DNA of 64,000 bases from Eretmocerus hayati (Eukaryota; Arthropoda; Insecta; Hymenoptera; Aphelinidae): assembly GCA_029851415.1 (NCBI GenBank), contig CM056743.1:77828186-77892185 (forward strand), written 5' to 3'. The position numbers were made by a program, and so were the translations under genes. Of the stretch, positions 1 through 12,800 are shown one piece after another; position 1 is the first letter of the stretch, and every line of letters starts with the position of its first letter. The notes beneath the pieces were generated by a model. That model was not told the origin of the DNA. It saw only the letters and a program-made list of their open reading frames with translations, and searched no databases.

Positions 1-210
1 TCTGAATCCGCCCCAATCGACCTCAATACTGACTAGAGTCATTGGAGACCTTATATCCTATTCATCCGGATCGATTTGAATGCTGGATATTAATATTGGA
101 GATTCGGGATCCTATCTGCCTCAATCGATTCCAATACTGATTTTGAGTATTGGGAACATCGAGAACTCAATCGGCCTCAATCGACCTCAATACTGACTTT
201 CAGTCATTAT
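1..210. repeat. A' satellite, edge fragment
   Basis: Tandem units containing AATACTGA and CAGTATTG words, cut by the window edge. They match the 145-bp array at 27462-28380 in reverse complement. Confidence 0.6.
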
Positions 211-465
211 TACAAATCAACGTCTCACATATACATCACTCACATCACAGGTAAGGTTTCAATACAATCCAATACTTATTTTAATCATGATCGCATTAAC
301 ATATCATCGCATTACATAACTAAACGCTATTTGGAGGTTCTGTCACTCATCAGTCTTATATAGGAACAGGAGAGATGGTTCGTCGCTTGCGAGAAAGCAA
401 TCCCATGATATTTGGATGCAAACTGAGATGGTCATCGAAACGCCACCTAGCGTCAGCCACTCGAA
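211..465. other. Unique island inside the satellite element (left copy)
   Basis: Non-repetitive stretch without the satellite words. It is present in reverse complement at 27200-27460, again between the A and A' arrays, with the same internal order. On the minus strand it carries a CCTATATAAG box near 355-364. I recognise no coding potential. Confidence 0.6.
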
Positions 466-3400
466 TTCTATCGGCCTCAATCGATTCCAATACTAACTTT
501 CAGGAATGGGAAGTTCAATAACTCACACTACGTCTATCGGTTCCAATACTGACTATGAGCATTGACGAGTTTATTTATCGTCCTGAATCGATTTGAATGC
601 TGAATATCAGTATTGGGGACTTGAAATCCTATCTGCCCAGTCGAATCCAGTACTGTTTTCGAGTATTGGGAACTTCGAGATCTCAACCCACTTCAATCGA
701 TCTCAATACTGACTGTGAGTATTCTAGCCCTTATATTCTAATAACCTGAATCGATTTGAGTACTGTCTCTCAGTATTGGGTAGATCGCTATCTCAATCCA
801 CTTCAATCGATCTCAATACTGGAAGTAAGCATTAGAAACCTTATATACTATCTACTTGAATCAATTTGGATGCTGGATTTCAGTATTGAGGACTTGAAAT
901 CCTAACTGCCCCAATCGATTCCAGAACTGTTTTTCAGTATTGGAAACATCGGGTTCTCAATCCGATTCAATCGATTTCAATACTGATTTTCAGCATTGCA
1001 GACCTCATATGATATTTACCTGAATCGGATTGAATGCTAGATATCAGTATTGAGGACTCGAAATCCTATCTGCCCCAATCGATTTCAGTACTGTATTTCA
1101 GTATTGGAAACATCGGGTTCTCAATCCGCTTGAATCGATCTCAAAACTGATTTTCAGCATTGCAGATCTTATATCCTATCTACTTGAATCGATTTGAATG
1201 CTGGATATCAGTATTGAGGACTTAAAATCCTACCTGCCCGAATCGATTTCAGTACTGTATTTCAGTAGTGGAAACATCGGGTTCTCAATCCGCTTCAATC
1301 GATCTCAATACTGATGTTCAGCATTGCAGACCTTATATGATTTTTACCTGAATCGAATTGAATGCTGAATATCAGTATTGGGGACTTGAAATCCTATCTG
1401 CCCAGTCGAATCCAGTACCGTTTTCGAGTATTGGGAACTTCGAGATCTCAACCCACTTCAATCGATCTCAATACTGACTGAGAGTATTCTAGCCCTTATA
1501 TTCTAATAACCTGAATCGATTTGAGTACTGTCTCTCAGTATTGGGTAGATCGCTATCTCAATCCACTTCAATCGATCTCAATACTGGAAGTAAGCACTAG
1601 AAACCTTATATCCTATCTACTTGAATCGATTTGGATGCTGGATTTCAGTATTGAGGACTTGAAATCCTAACTGCCCCAATCGATTCCAGTACTGTATTTC
1701 AGTATTGGAAACATCGGGTTCTCAATCCGCTTCAATCGATTTCAATACTGATTTTCAACATTGCAGACCTCATATGATATTTACCTGAATCGGATTGAAT
1801 GGTAGATATCAGTATTGAGGACTCGAAATCCTATCTGCCCCAATCGATTTCAGTACTGTATTTCAGTATTGGAAACATCGGGTTCTCAATCCGCTTGAAT
1901 CGATCTCAATACTGATTTTCAGCATTGCAGATCTTATATCCTATCTACTTGAATCGATTTGAATGCTGGATATCAGTATTGAGGACTTAAAATCCTACCT
2001 GCCCGAATCGATTTCAGTACTGTATTTCAGTAGTGGAAACATCGGGTTCTCAATCCGCTTGAACCGATCTCAATACTGATTTTCAGCATTGCAGATCTTA
2101 TATCCTATCTACTTGAATCGATTAAAATGCTGGATATCAGTATTGAGGACTTGAGATCCTATCTGCTTCAATCGATTCCAGTACTGTATTTCAGTATTGG
2201 GAATATCGGGATCTCAATCCACTCCAATCGATCTGAATACTGAAAGTAAGCATCAGAAACCTCATATCCTATCTACCTGAATCGGAATGAATGCTGGATA
2301 TCAGTGCTAGATATCAGTATTCAGGACTTGCCATCCTATCTGCCCCAGTCGATTCCAGTACTGTATTTCAGTATTGGAAACATCGGGTTCTCAGTACGCT
2401 CCAATTGATCTCAATACTGATGTTCAGCATTGCAGACCTTATATGATTTTTACCTGAATCGAATTGAATGCTAAATATCAGTATTGGGGACTTGAAATCC
2501 TATCTGTCCAGTCGAATCCAGTACTGTTTTCGAGTATTGGGAACTTCGAGATCTCAACCCATTTCAATCGATCTCAATACTGACTGTGAGTATTCTAGCC
2601 CTTATATTCTAATAACCTGAATCGATTTGAGTACTGTCTCTCAGTATTGGGTAGATCGCTATCTAAATCCACTTCAATCGATCTCAATACTGGAAGTAAG
2701 CATTAGAAACCTTATATCCTATCTACTTGAATCGATTTGGATGCTGGATTCCAGTATTGAGGACTTGAAATCCTAACTGCCCCAATCGATTCCAGAACTG
2801 TTTTTCAGTATTGGAAACATCGGGTTGTCAATCCGCTTCAATCGATTCCAATACTGATTTTCAACATTGCAGACCTCATATGATATTTACCTGAATCGGA
2901 TTGAATGGTAGATATCAGTATTGAGGACTCGAAATCCTATCTGCCCCAATCGATTTCAGTACTGTATTTCAGTATTGGAAACATCGGGTTCTCAATCCGC
3001 TTGAATCGATCTCAATACTGATTTTCAGCATTGCAGATCTTATATCCTATCTACTTGAATCGATTTGAATGCTGGATATCAGTATTGAGGACTTAAAATC
3101 CTACCTGCCCGAATCGATTTCAGTACTGTATTTCAGTAGTGGAAACATCGGGTTCTCAATCCGCTTCAATCGATCTCAATACTGATTTTCAGCATTGCAG
3201 ATCTTATATCCTATCTACTTGAATCGATTAAAATGCTGGATATCAGTATCGAGGACTTGAGATCCTATCTGCCCCAATCGATTCCAGTACTGTATTTCAG
3301 TATTGGGAATATCGGGATCTCAATCCACTTCAATCGATCTGAATACTGAAAGTAAGCATCAGAAACCTCATATCCTATCTACTTAAATCGATTTGGATGC

Positions 3401-3969
3401 TTGATTTCAGTATTGAGGACTTGAAATCCTAACTGCCCCAATCGATTCCAGAACTGTTTTCCAGTATTGGAAACATCGGGTTCTCAATCCGCTTCAATCG
3501 ATTTCAATACTGATTTTCAACATTGCAGACCTCATATGATATTTACCTGAATCGGATTGAATGGTAGATATCAGTATTGAGGACTCGAAATCCTATCTGC
3601 CCCAATCGATTTCAGTACTGTATTTCAGTATTGGAAACATCGGGTTCTCAATCCGCTTCAATCGATCTCAATACTGATTTTCAGCATTGCAGACCTTATA
3701 TCATATCTACTTGAATTAATTCGAATGCTGTGTATCAGATTGGGAATGGGAAGTCCTATCTGCCTTAATAGATCCAAATACTGACCTCTAACATTGGATA
3801 CCGTATATTCTATCTACGTCAATATACCTGAATGATGATTGTTAGTATCGAGGACTTGAAATCCTATCTGCCCCGATCGATTCCAGTACCGTCTTCCAGT
3901 GTTGCAAACATCGGGATCTCAATCCGCCTCAATCGATTTCAATACTGATTCTCAGCATTGCAGACCTCA
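466..3969. repeat. Satellite A array, left copy (~164-bp unit)
   Basis: A recurring landmark (GGGTTCTCAA) at 951, 1115 and 1279 gives a 164-bp spacing. Each unit holds three ~55-bp subunits of the form ATCGATnnnAATACTG, a 5-7 nt gap, then CAGTATTG or CAGCATTG, so each subunit contains an imperfect dyad. A variant marked by ATTCTAGCCC at 721, 1486 and 2592 recurs at irregular spacing, so higher-order copies have been partly rearranged. No gene is present. Confidence 0.8.
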
Positions 3970-6900
3970 TAACCCGTTCACCTGACCAATAGCAAATCTC
4001 ATGTTCAGGCTGTTCCAATTCTGCCCAGCAGTATTGAATTCGATTGATATAAATGAAACCTAGAGTAGTTCAATACTGATTGTGAGTATTGAGAAGGATA
4101 GAATAACCATGTACCCACGATTCCCATCCGATTCTGTAGTATTCATCTCGATATGAGTCAATGACGCGAAGAGTGATTGGGTCATCATTGGAATAGATCG
4201 ATGCAGTCGACTCGATGCTGCCCGGCAGGATCCAGACCGATAGCGAAACTCATCCTCAGAGCGTACCAATCCTGCTCAGCAGTATTGGATTCAATTAGAA
4301 TACATGGAATTCAGAGGAGTTCGATACCGATTGTAAGTATTCAGGAGGATAGGAACCACTTTTTCACGATCGGTATTCCATCCTATAGTATTAAGCTCGA
4401 TTGGCCAATCACGCAATGAGTGATTGGGTCATCATTGAAATCGATTGACGCAGTCGACTCGTTGCTGCCTGGCAGGATTCAGACCGAAAGCAAAACTCAT
4501 CTTCAGGCCGTTCCAATCCTGCTCAGCAAAATTGAATTCGATTGAGATGTATGGAATCTAGAGGAGTTCAATACTGACTGTGAGTATTGAGAGAAATAGA
4601 ATAACCATGCACCCACAATTTCAACTGGATTCTGTAGTATTCATCTCGATTGATCAATGACGCAAAGAGTGATTGGGTCATCATTGAAATCGATTGAGGC
4701 AGTCGACTCAATGCTTCCTGGCAGGATTCAGACCGATAGCAAAACTCGCCTCGAGACCGTTCCAATCCTGCTGAGCAGTATTGGATTCGATTGAAATATA
4801 TGAAATCCAGCGAAGTTCAATACTGATTGTGAGTATTGGGAAGGATAGAATAACCATGCATCCACGATTTCAATCCGATTTTGTAGTATTCAGCTCGATT
4901 GGTCAATCACGCAGTGAGTAATTGGGTTATCATTGAAATCGATTGACTCAGTCAATCCAATGCTGCCTGGCAGGATTCAGACCAATAGCAAAACTCATCT
5001 CGAGATCGTTTCAACCCTGCTCAGCAGTATTTGATTCAATTGGAATATACGGAATCTGGCAGAGTTCAATACTGATTGTGAGTATTGGGAAGGATAGAAT
5101 AACCATGCATCCACGATTTCAATCCGATTTTGTAGTACCCAGCTCGATTCGTCAATCACGCAGTGAGTAATTGGGTTATCATTGGAATCGATTGACTCAG
5201 TCAATTCAATGCTGCTCGGCAGGATTCAGACCGATAGCAAAACTCATCTCGAGATCGTTCCAATCCTGCTGAGCAGTATTGAATTCGATTCAAATATATG
5301 AAATCCAGCGGAGTTGAATACTGATTGTGAGTATTGGGAAGGATAGAATAACCATGCATCTACGATTTCAATCCCATTCTTTAGTATTCAGCTCGATTGG
5401 TCAATCACGCAGTGAGTGATTGGGTCATCATTGAAATCGATTGACGCAGTCCACTCAATGCTGCCTGGCATGATTCAGACCGATAGCAAAACTCATCTCG
5501 AGACCGTTCCAATCCTGCTGAGCAGTCATGAGTTCGATTGAAATATATGAAATCCAGCGGAGTTCAAAACTGATTGTGAGTATTGGGGAGGATAGAATAA
5601 CCATGCATCCACGATTCCAATCCGATTTTGTAGTATTCAGCTCGATTGGTCAATTACGCAGTGAGTGATCGAGTCATCATTGAAATCGATTGACAAAGTC
5701 CACTCAATGCTGCCCGGGAGGATTCAGACCGATAGCGAGACTCATCCGCAGGCCGTACTAATCCTGCTGAGCAGTATACGATTCGATTGAAATATATGAA
5801 ATCTAGCGGAGTTGAATACTGATTGTGAGTATTGGGAAGGATAGAATAACCATGCATCCACGATTTCAATCCGATTTTGTAGTATTCAGCTCGATTGGTC
5901 AATCACGCAGTGAGTAATTGGGTTATCATTGGAATACATTGACTCAGTCAAATCAATGCTGCTTGGCAGGATTCAGAACGATAGCAAAACTCATCTCGAG
6001 ACCGTTCCAATCCTGCTGAGCAGTATTGAATTCGATTGAAATATATGAAATCCAGCGCAGTTCAATATTGATTGTAGGTATTGGGAAGGATAGAATAACC
6101 ATGCATCCACGATTCCAATCCGATTTTGTAGTATTCAGCTCGATTGGTCAATCACGCAGTGAGTGATTGGGTCATCATTGGAATCGATTGACGCAGTCCA
6201 CTCAATGCTGCCTGGCATGATTCAGACCGATAGCAAAACTCATCTCGAGATCGTTCCAATCCTGCTGAGCAGTATTGAATTCGATTGAAATATATGAAAT
6301 CCAGCGGAGTTAAATACTGATTGTGAGTATTGGGAAGGATAGAATAACCATGCATCCACGATTACAATCCGATTTTGTAATATTCAGCTCGATTGGTCAA
6401 TTACGCAGTGAGTGATCGAGTCATCATTGGAATCGATTGACAAAGTCCACTCAATGCTGCCCGGCAGGATTCAGACCGATAGCGAGACTCATCCGCAGGC
6501 CGTAGCAATCCTGCTGAGCAGTATTCGATTCGATTGAAATATATGAAATCTAGCGGAGTTGAATACTGATTGTGAGTATTGGGAAGGATAGAATAACCAT
6601 GCATCCACGATTTCAATCCGATTTTGTAGTATTCAGCTCGATTGGTCAATCACGCAGTGAGTAATTGGGTTATCATTGGAATCGATTGACTCAGTCAATT
6701 CAATGCTGCTTGGCAGGATTCAGACCGATAGCAAAACTTATCTCGAGACCGTTCCAATCCTGCTGAGCAGTATTGAATTCGATTGAAATATATGAAATCC
6801 AGCGCAGTTCAATATTGATTGTAGGTACTGGGAAGGATAGAATAACCATGCATCCACGATTCCAATCCGATTTTGTAGTATTCAGCTCGATTGGTCAATC

Positions 6901-8231
6901 ACGCAGTGAGTGATTGGGTCATCATTGGAATCGATTGACGCAGTCCACTCAATGCTGCCTGGCATAATTCAGACCGATAGCAAAACTCATCTCGAGACCG
7001 TTCCAATCCTGCTGAGCAGTATTGAGTTCGATTGAAATATATGAAATCCAGCGGAGTTCAATACTGATTGTGAGTATTGGGAAGGATAGAATAACCATGC
7101 AATCACGATTACAATTCGATTTTGTAGTATTCAGCTCGATTGGTCAATGACGCAGTGAGTAATTGAGTTATCATTGGAATCGATTGACTCAGTCAATTCA
7201 ATGCTGCTTGGCAGAATTCAGACCGATAGCAAAACTCATCTTCAGGCCATTCCAATCCTGCTGAGCAGTATTGGATTCGATTGAAATATACGAAATCTAG
7301 CGGAGTTCAATACTGATTGTGAGTATTGGGAAGGATAGAATAACCATGCATCCACGATTTCAATCAGATTTTGTAGTATTCAGCTCGATTGGTCAATCAC
7401 GCAGTGAGTAATTGGGTCATCATTGAAATCGATTGACGCAGTCCACTCAATGCTGCCTGGCATGATTCAGACCGATAGCAAAACTCATCTCGAGACCGTT
7501 CCAATCCTGCTGAGCAGTATTGAATTCGATTGAAATATATGAAATCCAGTGCAGTTCAATACTGATTGTAGGTATTGGGAAGGATAGAATAACCATGCAT
7601 CCACGATTCCAATCCGATTTCGTAGTATTCAGCTCGATTGGTCAATCACGCAGTGAGTGATCGAGTCATCATTGAAATCGATTGACAAAGTCCACTCATT
7701 CTGCCCGGCAGGATTCAGACCGATAGCGAGAATCATCCGCAGGCTGTACCGATCCTGCTGAGCAGTATTCGATTCGATTGAAATATATGAAATCTATCGA
7801 AGTCGAATACTGATTGTGAGTATTGGGAAGGATAGAATAACCATGCATCCACGATTTCAATCCGATTTTGTAGTATTCAGCTCGATTGGTCAATCACGCA
7901 GTGAGAAATTGGGTTATCATTGGAATCGATTGACTCAGTCAATTCAATGCTGCTTGGCAGGATTCAGACCGATAGCAAAACTCATCTTCAGGCCATTCTA
8001 ATCCTGCTGATCAGTATTGAATTCGATTGAAATATATGAAATCCAGCGGAGTTTAATACTGATTGTGAGTATTGGGAAGGATAGAATAAGCATGCATCTA
8101 CGATTTCAATCCCATTCTTTAGTATTCAGCTCGATTGGTCAATCACGCAGTGAGTGATTGGGTCATCATTGAAATCGATTGACGCAGTCCACTCAATGCT
8201 GCCTGGCATGATTCAGACCGATAGCAAAACT
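3970..8231. repeat. Satellite B array, left copy, first part (249-bp unit)
   Basis: Tandem ~249-bp monomers with landmarks CTCGAGACCGTTCCAATCC, ACCATGCATCCACGAT and CTCGATTGGTCAATCACG. Because 249 is divisible by three, each frame stays in register from monomer to monomer and produces many identical 61-82 codon open stretches; these are by-products of the repeat. The first monomers (3970-5000) are the most diverged, as expected at an array edge. Confidence 0.85.
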
Positions 8232-9823
8232 TGTGAGGGTACAAATGTAGGCTCTGGATCTCGGGGGAGAGCCGGATGAATATTTAGGATTCGGGATACC
8301 TCGATAGAGGTGTGCGTATATTCATGGATTAATATTAGACTTCGTATTTTATTTTCTCGTTCGATTTCCACCCCCACGCGGGTACTTAGGGCCTCGTGAC
8401 TGATGGAAATCTCCCGAAATTTTTATGATTTTCGCAGAAGAACGAGATGAGTACTTAGGCTCATCCGCGTGATCGTTCTACGGAAATCACTGGAGCTATA
8501 AGTGCGAATTTTATTACCTGGATAGTCATAAAGGATAGTTGTGGGTACTTAGGGCCACAAACTCATCAGTTATGATACCCAGGCTTAAATCTCCAGAATC
8601 CCACAAACCATGATGAATAATTAAATTTATCAGACTTGTAGGATAACTGAGATCTGTATCGTTGAATCAGGCAATTGTTTCTTGGTGAGTCCGGGTACTT
8701 AGGGCCGAACTACCCCCAAGAGATTGCCTAGGAACTGTATCGAGGTCATGCATTTGATTTTCAAGAGAAAAACACATATATATTCTATCTCATATAAGAA
8801 TTGTACCATTTATTGTGATTCTCAATACATTTATCTTATTGGAAAGCTAGAGTTTCAAGCTCGATACAGCTCACGAATTCAACTGAGCATAAGCCTGCCG
8901 CAATGGGCCAACGAGCCTGTATTTATACCTGGAACTCTAGCTGTACAATATATCTATATCGTGATTAGATGACTGAATAGATTATCGAACATTCTCAAAA
9001 ACAATATTTCATTGGAAAAATGATATTAATTGAGCAGTTTCGTGAAATTTGCATACAATATTTGATTCATCATCTCAAAAGGAGATAAATTCAACGTAAA
9101 ACTCAGATTGATTTATTTTATATTTATTGCTAGAAACAAAAAGATAAATTCCTGGAACTTTCTAGAAGCACGTGGCTTTTCATCTAATTTGAGATTTAAT
9201 GGAAATCAAGAGAAAAATTGAGTTCTTCTTATATTGGGCTACTCTACTCATCAATACTTCCATTTGGAAAAAATACTACTTTAATCACAAATCCATTTTG
9301 CAAATAATATTTACAATATTTACAACATTTCGAATTTGGGGTCTATCTTCCTTTAAATGAGTAACTTTGTGATAGATTACGTTTTTTTCAGGGTATAAAT
9401 GGAAAGATACCTCAAAAAAGTATAAAGAAAAAATCGTTGTTATTTTTTAACAAAAACATTTAGTTTGCAAAATAAAATAGACGGGCAAAATCAAGTAATT
9501 CTAAAAAGTGTCTATATACATCTTGTAGCTCAGAAAATGAGCTTTATCATAACAAAAGAAAGATTACGATTTCATGAAGTTTCATATAAGAAATTCCTCA
9601 TAGAAATTCATAGAATATTCTTGAGTTTCTATGTATGAGTATATACATATTTACGTCTTAGTGTGTGTCTATTCACCACGCGTGACACTAAAAGGAAAGC
9701 AAACATCTGCCTTATCGGCTCTAATACGCGCGAAGATTTGAATGCTATATACAGCCTCAATAGCACGTGTATTTTGGAGATTGATAAATGAAAAATTAAA
9801 ATTTTGGGGTTATGGCACTCACA
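8232..9823. mobile_element. Solo-LTR-like insertion in satellite B
   Basis: A 1,592-bp non-satellite segment starting TGTGAGGGTAC and ending GGCACTCACA. AACT lies on both sides (8228-8231 and 9824-9827), and an uninterrupted satellite copy at 13057-13066 shows the empty site, so this is an insertion with a 4-bp target duplication. TG...CA ends with a 6-bp inverted repeat (TGTGAG/CTCACA) and a 4-bp duplication fit a solo LTR of Ty3/gypsy type. The first 500 bp hold four copies of a GTACTTAGG motif (near 8388, 8452, 8547 and 8694) spaced 65-150 bp apart. The remaining 800 bp are AT-rich. I see no coding region. A DNA transposon with 6-bp AAACTT duplications is the alternative reading. Confidence 0.6.
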
Positions 9824-12800
9824 AACTTATCTCGAGACCGTTCCAATCCTGCTGAGCAGTATTGAGTTCGATTGAAATATATGAAATCCAGCGGAGTTCA
9901 AAACTGACTGTGAGTATTGGGGAGGATAGAATAACCATGCATCCACGATTCCAATCTGATTTTGTAGTATTCAGCTCGATTGGTCAATTACGCAGTGAGT
10001 GATCGAGTCATCATTGAAATCGATTGACAAAGTCCACTCAATGCTGCCCGGCAGGATTCAGACCGATAGCGAGACTCATCCGCAGGCCGTACCAATCCTG
10101 CTGAGCAGTATTCGATTCGATTGAAATATATGAAATCTAGCGGAGTTGAATACTGATTGTGAGTATTGGGAAGGATAGAATAACCATGCATCCACGATTT
10201 CAATCCGATTTTGTAGTATTCAGCTCGATTGGTCAATCACGCAGTGAGTAATTGGGTTATCATTGGAATCGATTGACTCAGTCAATTCAATGCTGCTTGG
10301 CAGGATTCAGACCGATAGCAAAACTCATCTCGAGACCGTTCCAATCCTGCTGAGCAGTATTGAATTCGATTGAAATATATGAAATCCAGCGCAGTTCAAT
10401 ATTGATTGTAGGTATTGGGAAGGATAGAATAACCATGCATCCACGATTCCAATCCGATTTTGTAGTATTCAGCTCGATTGGTCAATCACGCAGTGAGTGA
10501 TTGGGTCATCATTGGAATCGATTGACGCAGTCCACTCAATGCTGCCTGGCATGATTCAGACCGATAGCAAAACTCATCTCGAGACCGTTCCAATCCTGCT
10601 GAGCAGTATTGAGTTCGATTGAAATATATGAAATCCAGCGGAGTTCAATACTGATTGTGAGTATTGGGAAGGATAGAATAACCATGCATCCACGATTACA
10701 ATTCGATTTTGTAGTATTCAGCTCGATTGGTCAATGACGCAGTGAGTAATTGGGTTATCATTGGAATCGATTGACTCAGTCAATTCAATGCTGCCCGGCA
10801 GGATTCAGACCGATAGCGAGACTCATCCGCAGGCCGTACCGATCCTGCTGAGCAGTATTCGATTCGATTGAAATATATGAAATCCAGCGGAGTTCAATAC
10901 TGATTGTGAGTATTGGGAAGGATAGAATAACCATGCATCCACGATTACAATTCGATTTTGTAGTATTCAGCTCGATTGGTCAATGACGCAGTGAGTAATT
11001 GGGTTATCATTGGAATCGATTGACTCAGTCAATTCAATGCTGCCCGGCAGGATTCAGACCGATAGCGAGACTCATCCGCAGGCCGTACCGATCCTGCTGA
11101 GCAGTATTTGATTCGATTGAAATATATGAAATCTAGCGGAGTCGAATACTGATTGTGAGTATTGGGAAGGATAGAATAACCATGCATCCACGATTTCAAT
11201 CCGATTTTGTAGTATTCAGCTCGATTGGTCAATCACGCAGTGAGTAATTGGGTTATCATTGGAATCGATTGACTCAGTCAATTCAATGCTGCCCGGCAGG
11301 ATTCAGACCGATAGCGAGACTCATCCGCAGGCCGTACCGATCCTGCTGAGCAGTATTCGATTCGATTGAAATATATGAAATCTAGCGGAGTTGAATACTG
11401 ATTGTGAGTATTGGGAAGGATAGAATAACCATGCATCCACGATTTCAATCCGATTTTGTAGTATTCAGCTCGATTGGTCAATCACGCAGTGAGTAATTGG
11501 GTTATCATTGGAATCGATTGACTCAGTCAATTCAATGCTGCTTGGCAGGATTCAGACCGATAGCAAAACTCATCTCGAGACCGTTCCAATCCTGCTGAGC
11601 AGTATTGAATTCGATTGAAATATATGAAATCCAGCGCAGTTCAATATTGATTGTAGGTACTGGGAAGGATAGAATAACCATGCATCCACGATTCCAATCC
11701 GATTTTGTAGTATTCAGCTCGATTGGTCAATCACGCAGTGAGTGATTGGGTCATCATTGGAATCGATTGACGCAGTCCACTCAATGCTGCCTGGCATAAT
11801 TCAGACCGATAGCAAAACTCATCTCGAGACCGTTCCAATCCTGCTGAGCAGTATTGAGTTCGATTGAAATATATGAAATCCAGCGCAGTTCAATACTGAT
11901 TGTGAGTATTGGGAAGGATAGAATAACCATGCAATCACGATTACAATTCGATTTTGTAGTATTCAGCTCGATTGGTCAATGACGCAGTGAGTAATTGAGT
12001 TATCATTGGAATCGATTGACTCAGTCAATTCAATGCTGCTTGGCAGAATTCAGACCGATAGCAAAACTCATCTTCAGGTCATTCCAATCCTGCTGAGCAG
12101 TATTGGATTCGATTGAAATATACGTAATCTAGCGGAGTTCAATACTGATTGTGAGTATTGGGAAGGATAGAATAACCATGCATCCACGATTTCAATCAGA
12201 TTTTGTAGTATTCAGCTCGATTGGTCAATCACGCAGTGAGTAATTGGGTCATCATTGAAATCGATTGACGCAGTCCACTCAATGCTGCCTGGCATGATTC
12301 AGACCGATAGCAAAACTCATCTCGAGACCGTTCCAATCCTGCTGAGCAGTATTGAATTCGATTGAAATATATGAAATCCAGTGCAGTTCAATACTGATTG
12401 TAGGTATTGGGAAGGATAGAATAACCATGCATCCACGATTCCAATCCGATTTCGTAGTATTCAGCTCGATTGGTCAATCACGCAGTGAGTGATCGAGTCA
12501 TCATTGAAATCGATTGACAAAGTCCACTCATTCTGCCCGGCAGGATTCAGACCGATAGCGAGAATCATCCGCAGGCTGTACCGATCCTGCTGAGCAGTAT
12601 TCGATTCGATTGAAATATATGAAATCTAGCGAAGTCGAATACTGATTGTGAGTATTGGGAAGGATAGAATAACCATGCATCCACGATTCCAATCCGATTT
12701 TGTAGTATTCAGCTCGATTGGTCAATCACGCAGTGAGAAATTGGGTTATCATTGGAATCGATTGACTCAGTCAATTCAATGCTGCTTGGCAGGATTCAGA

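Noticed and set aside
466..3969. CRISPR-like regular spacing of short repeats
   Set aside because: Units are contiguous with diverged subunits and no unique spacers, and the context is eukaryotic satellite DNA.
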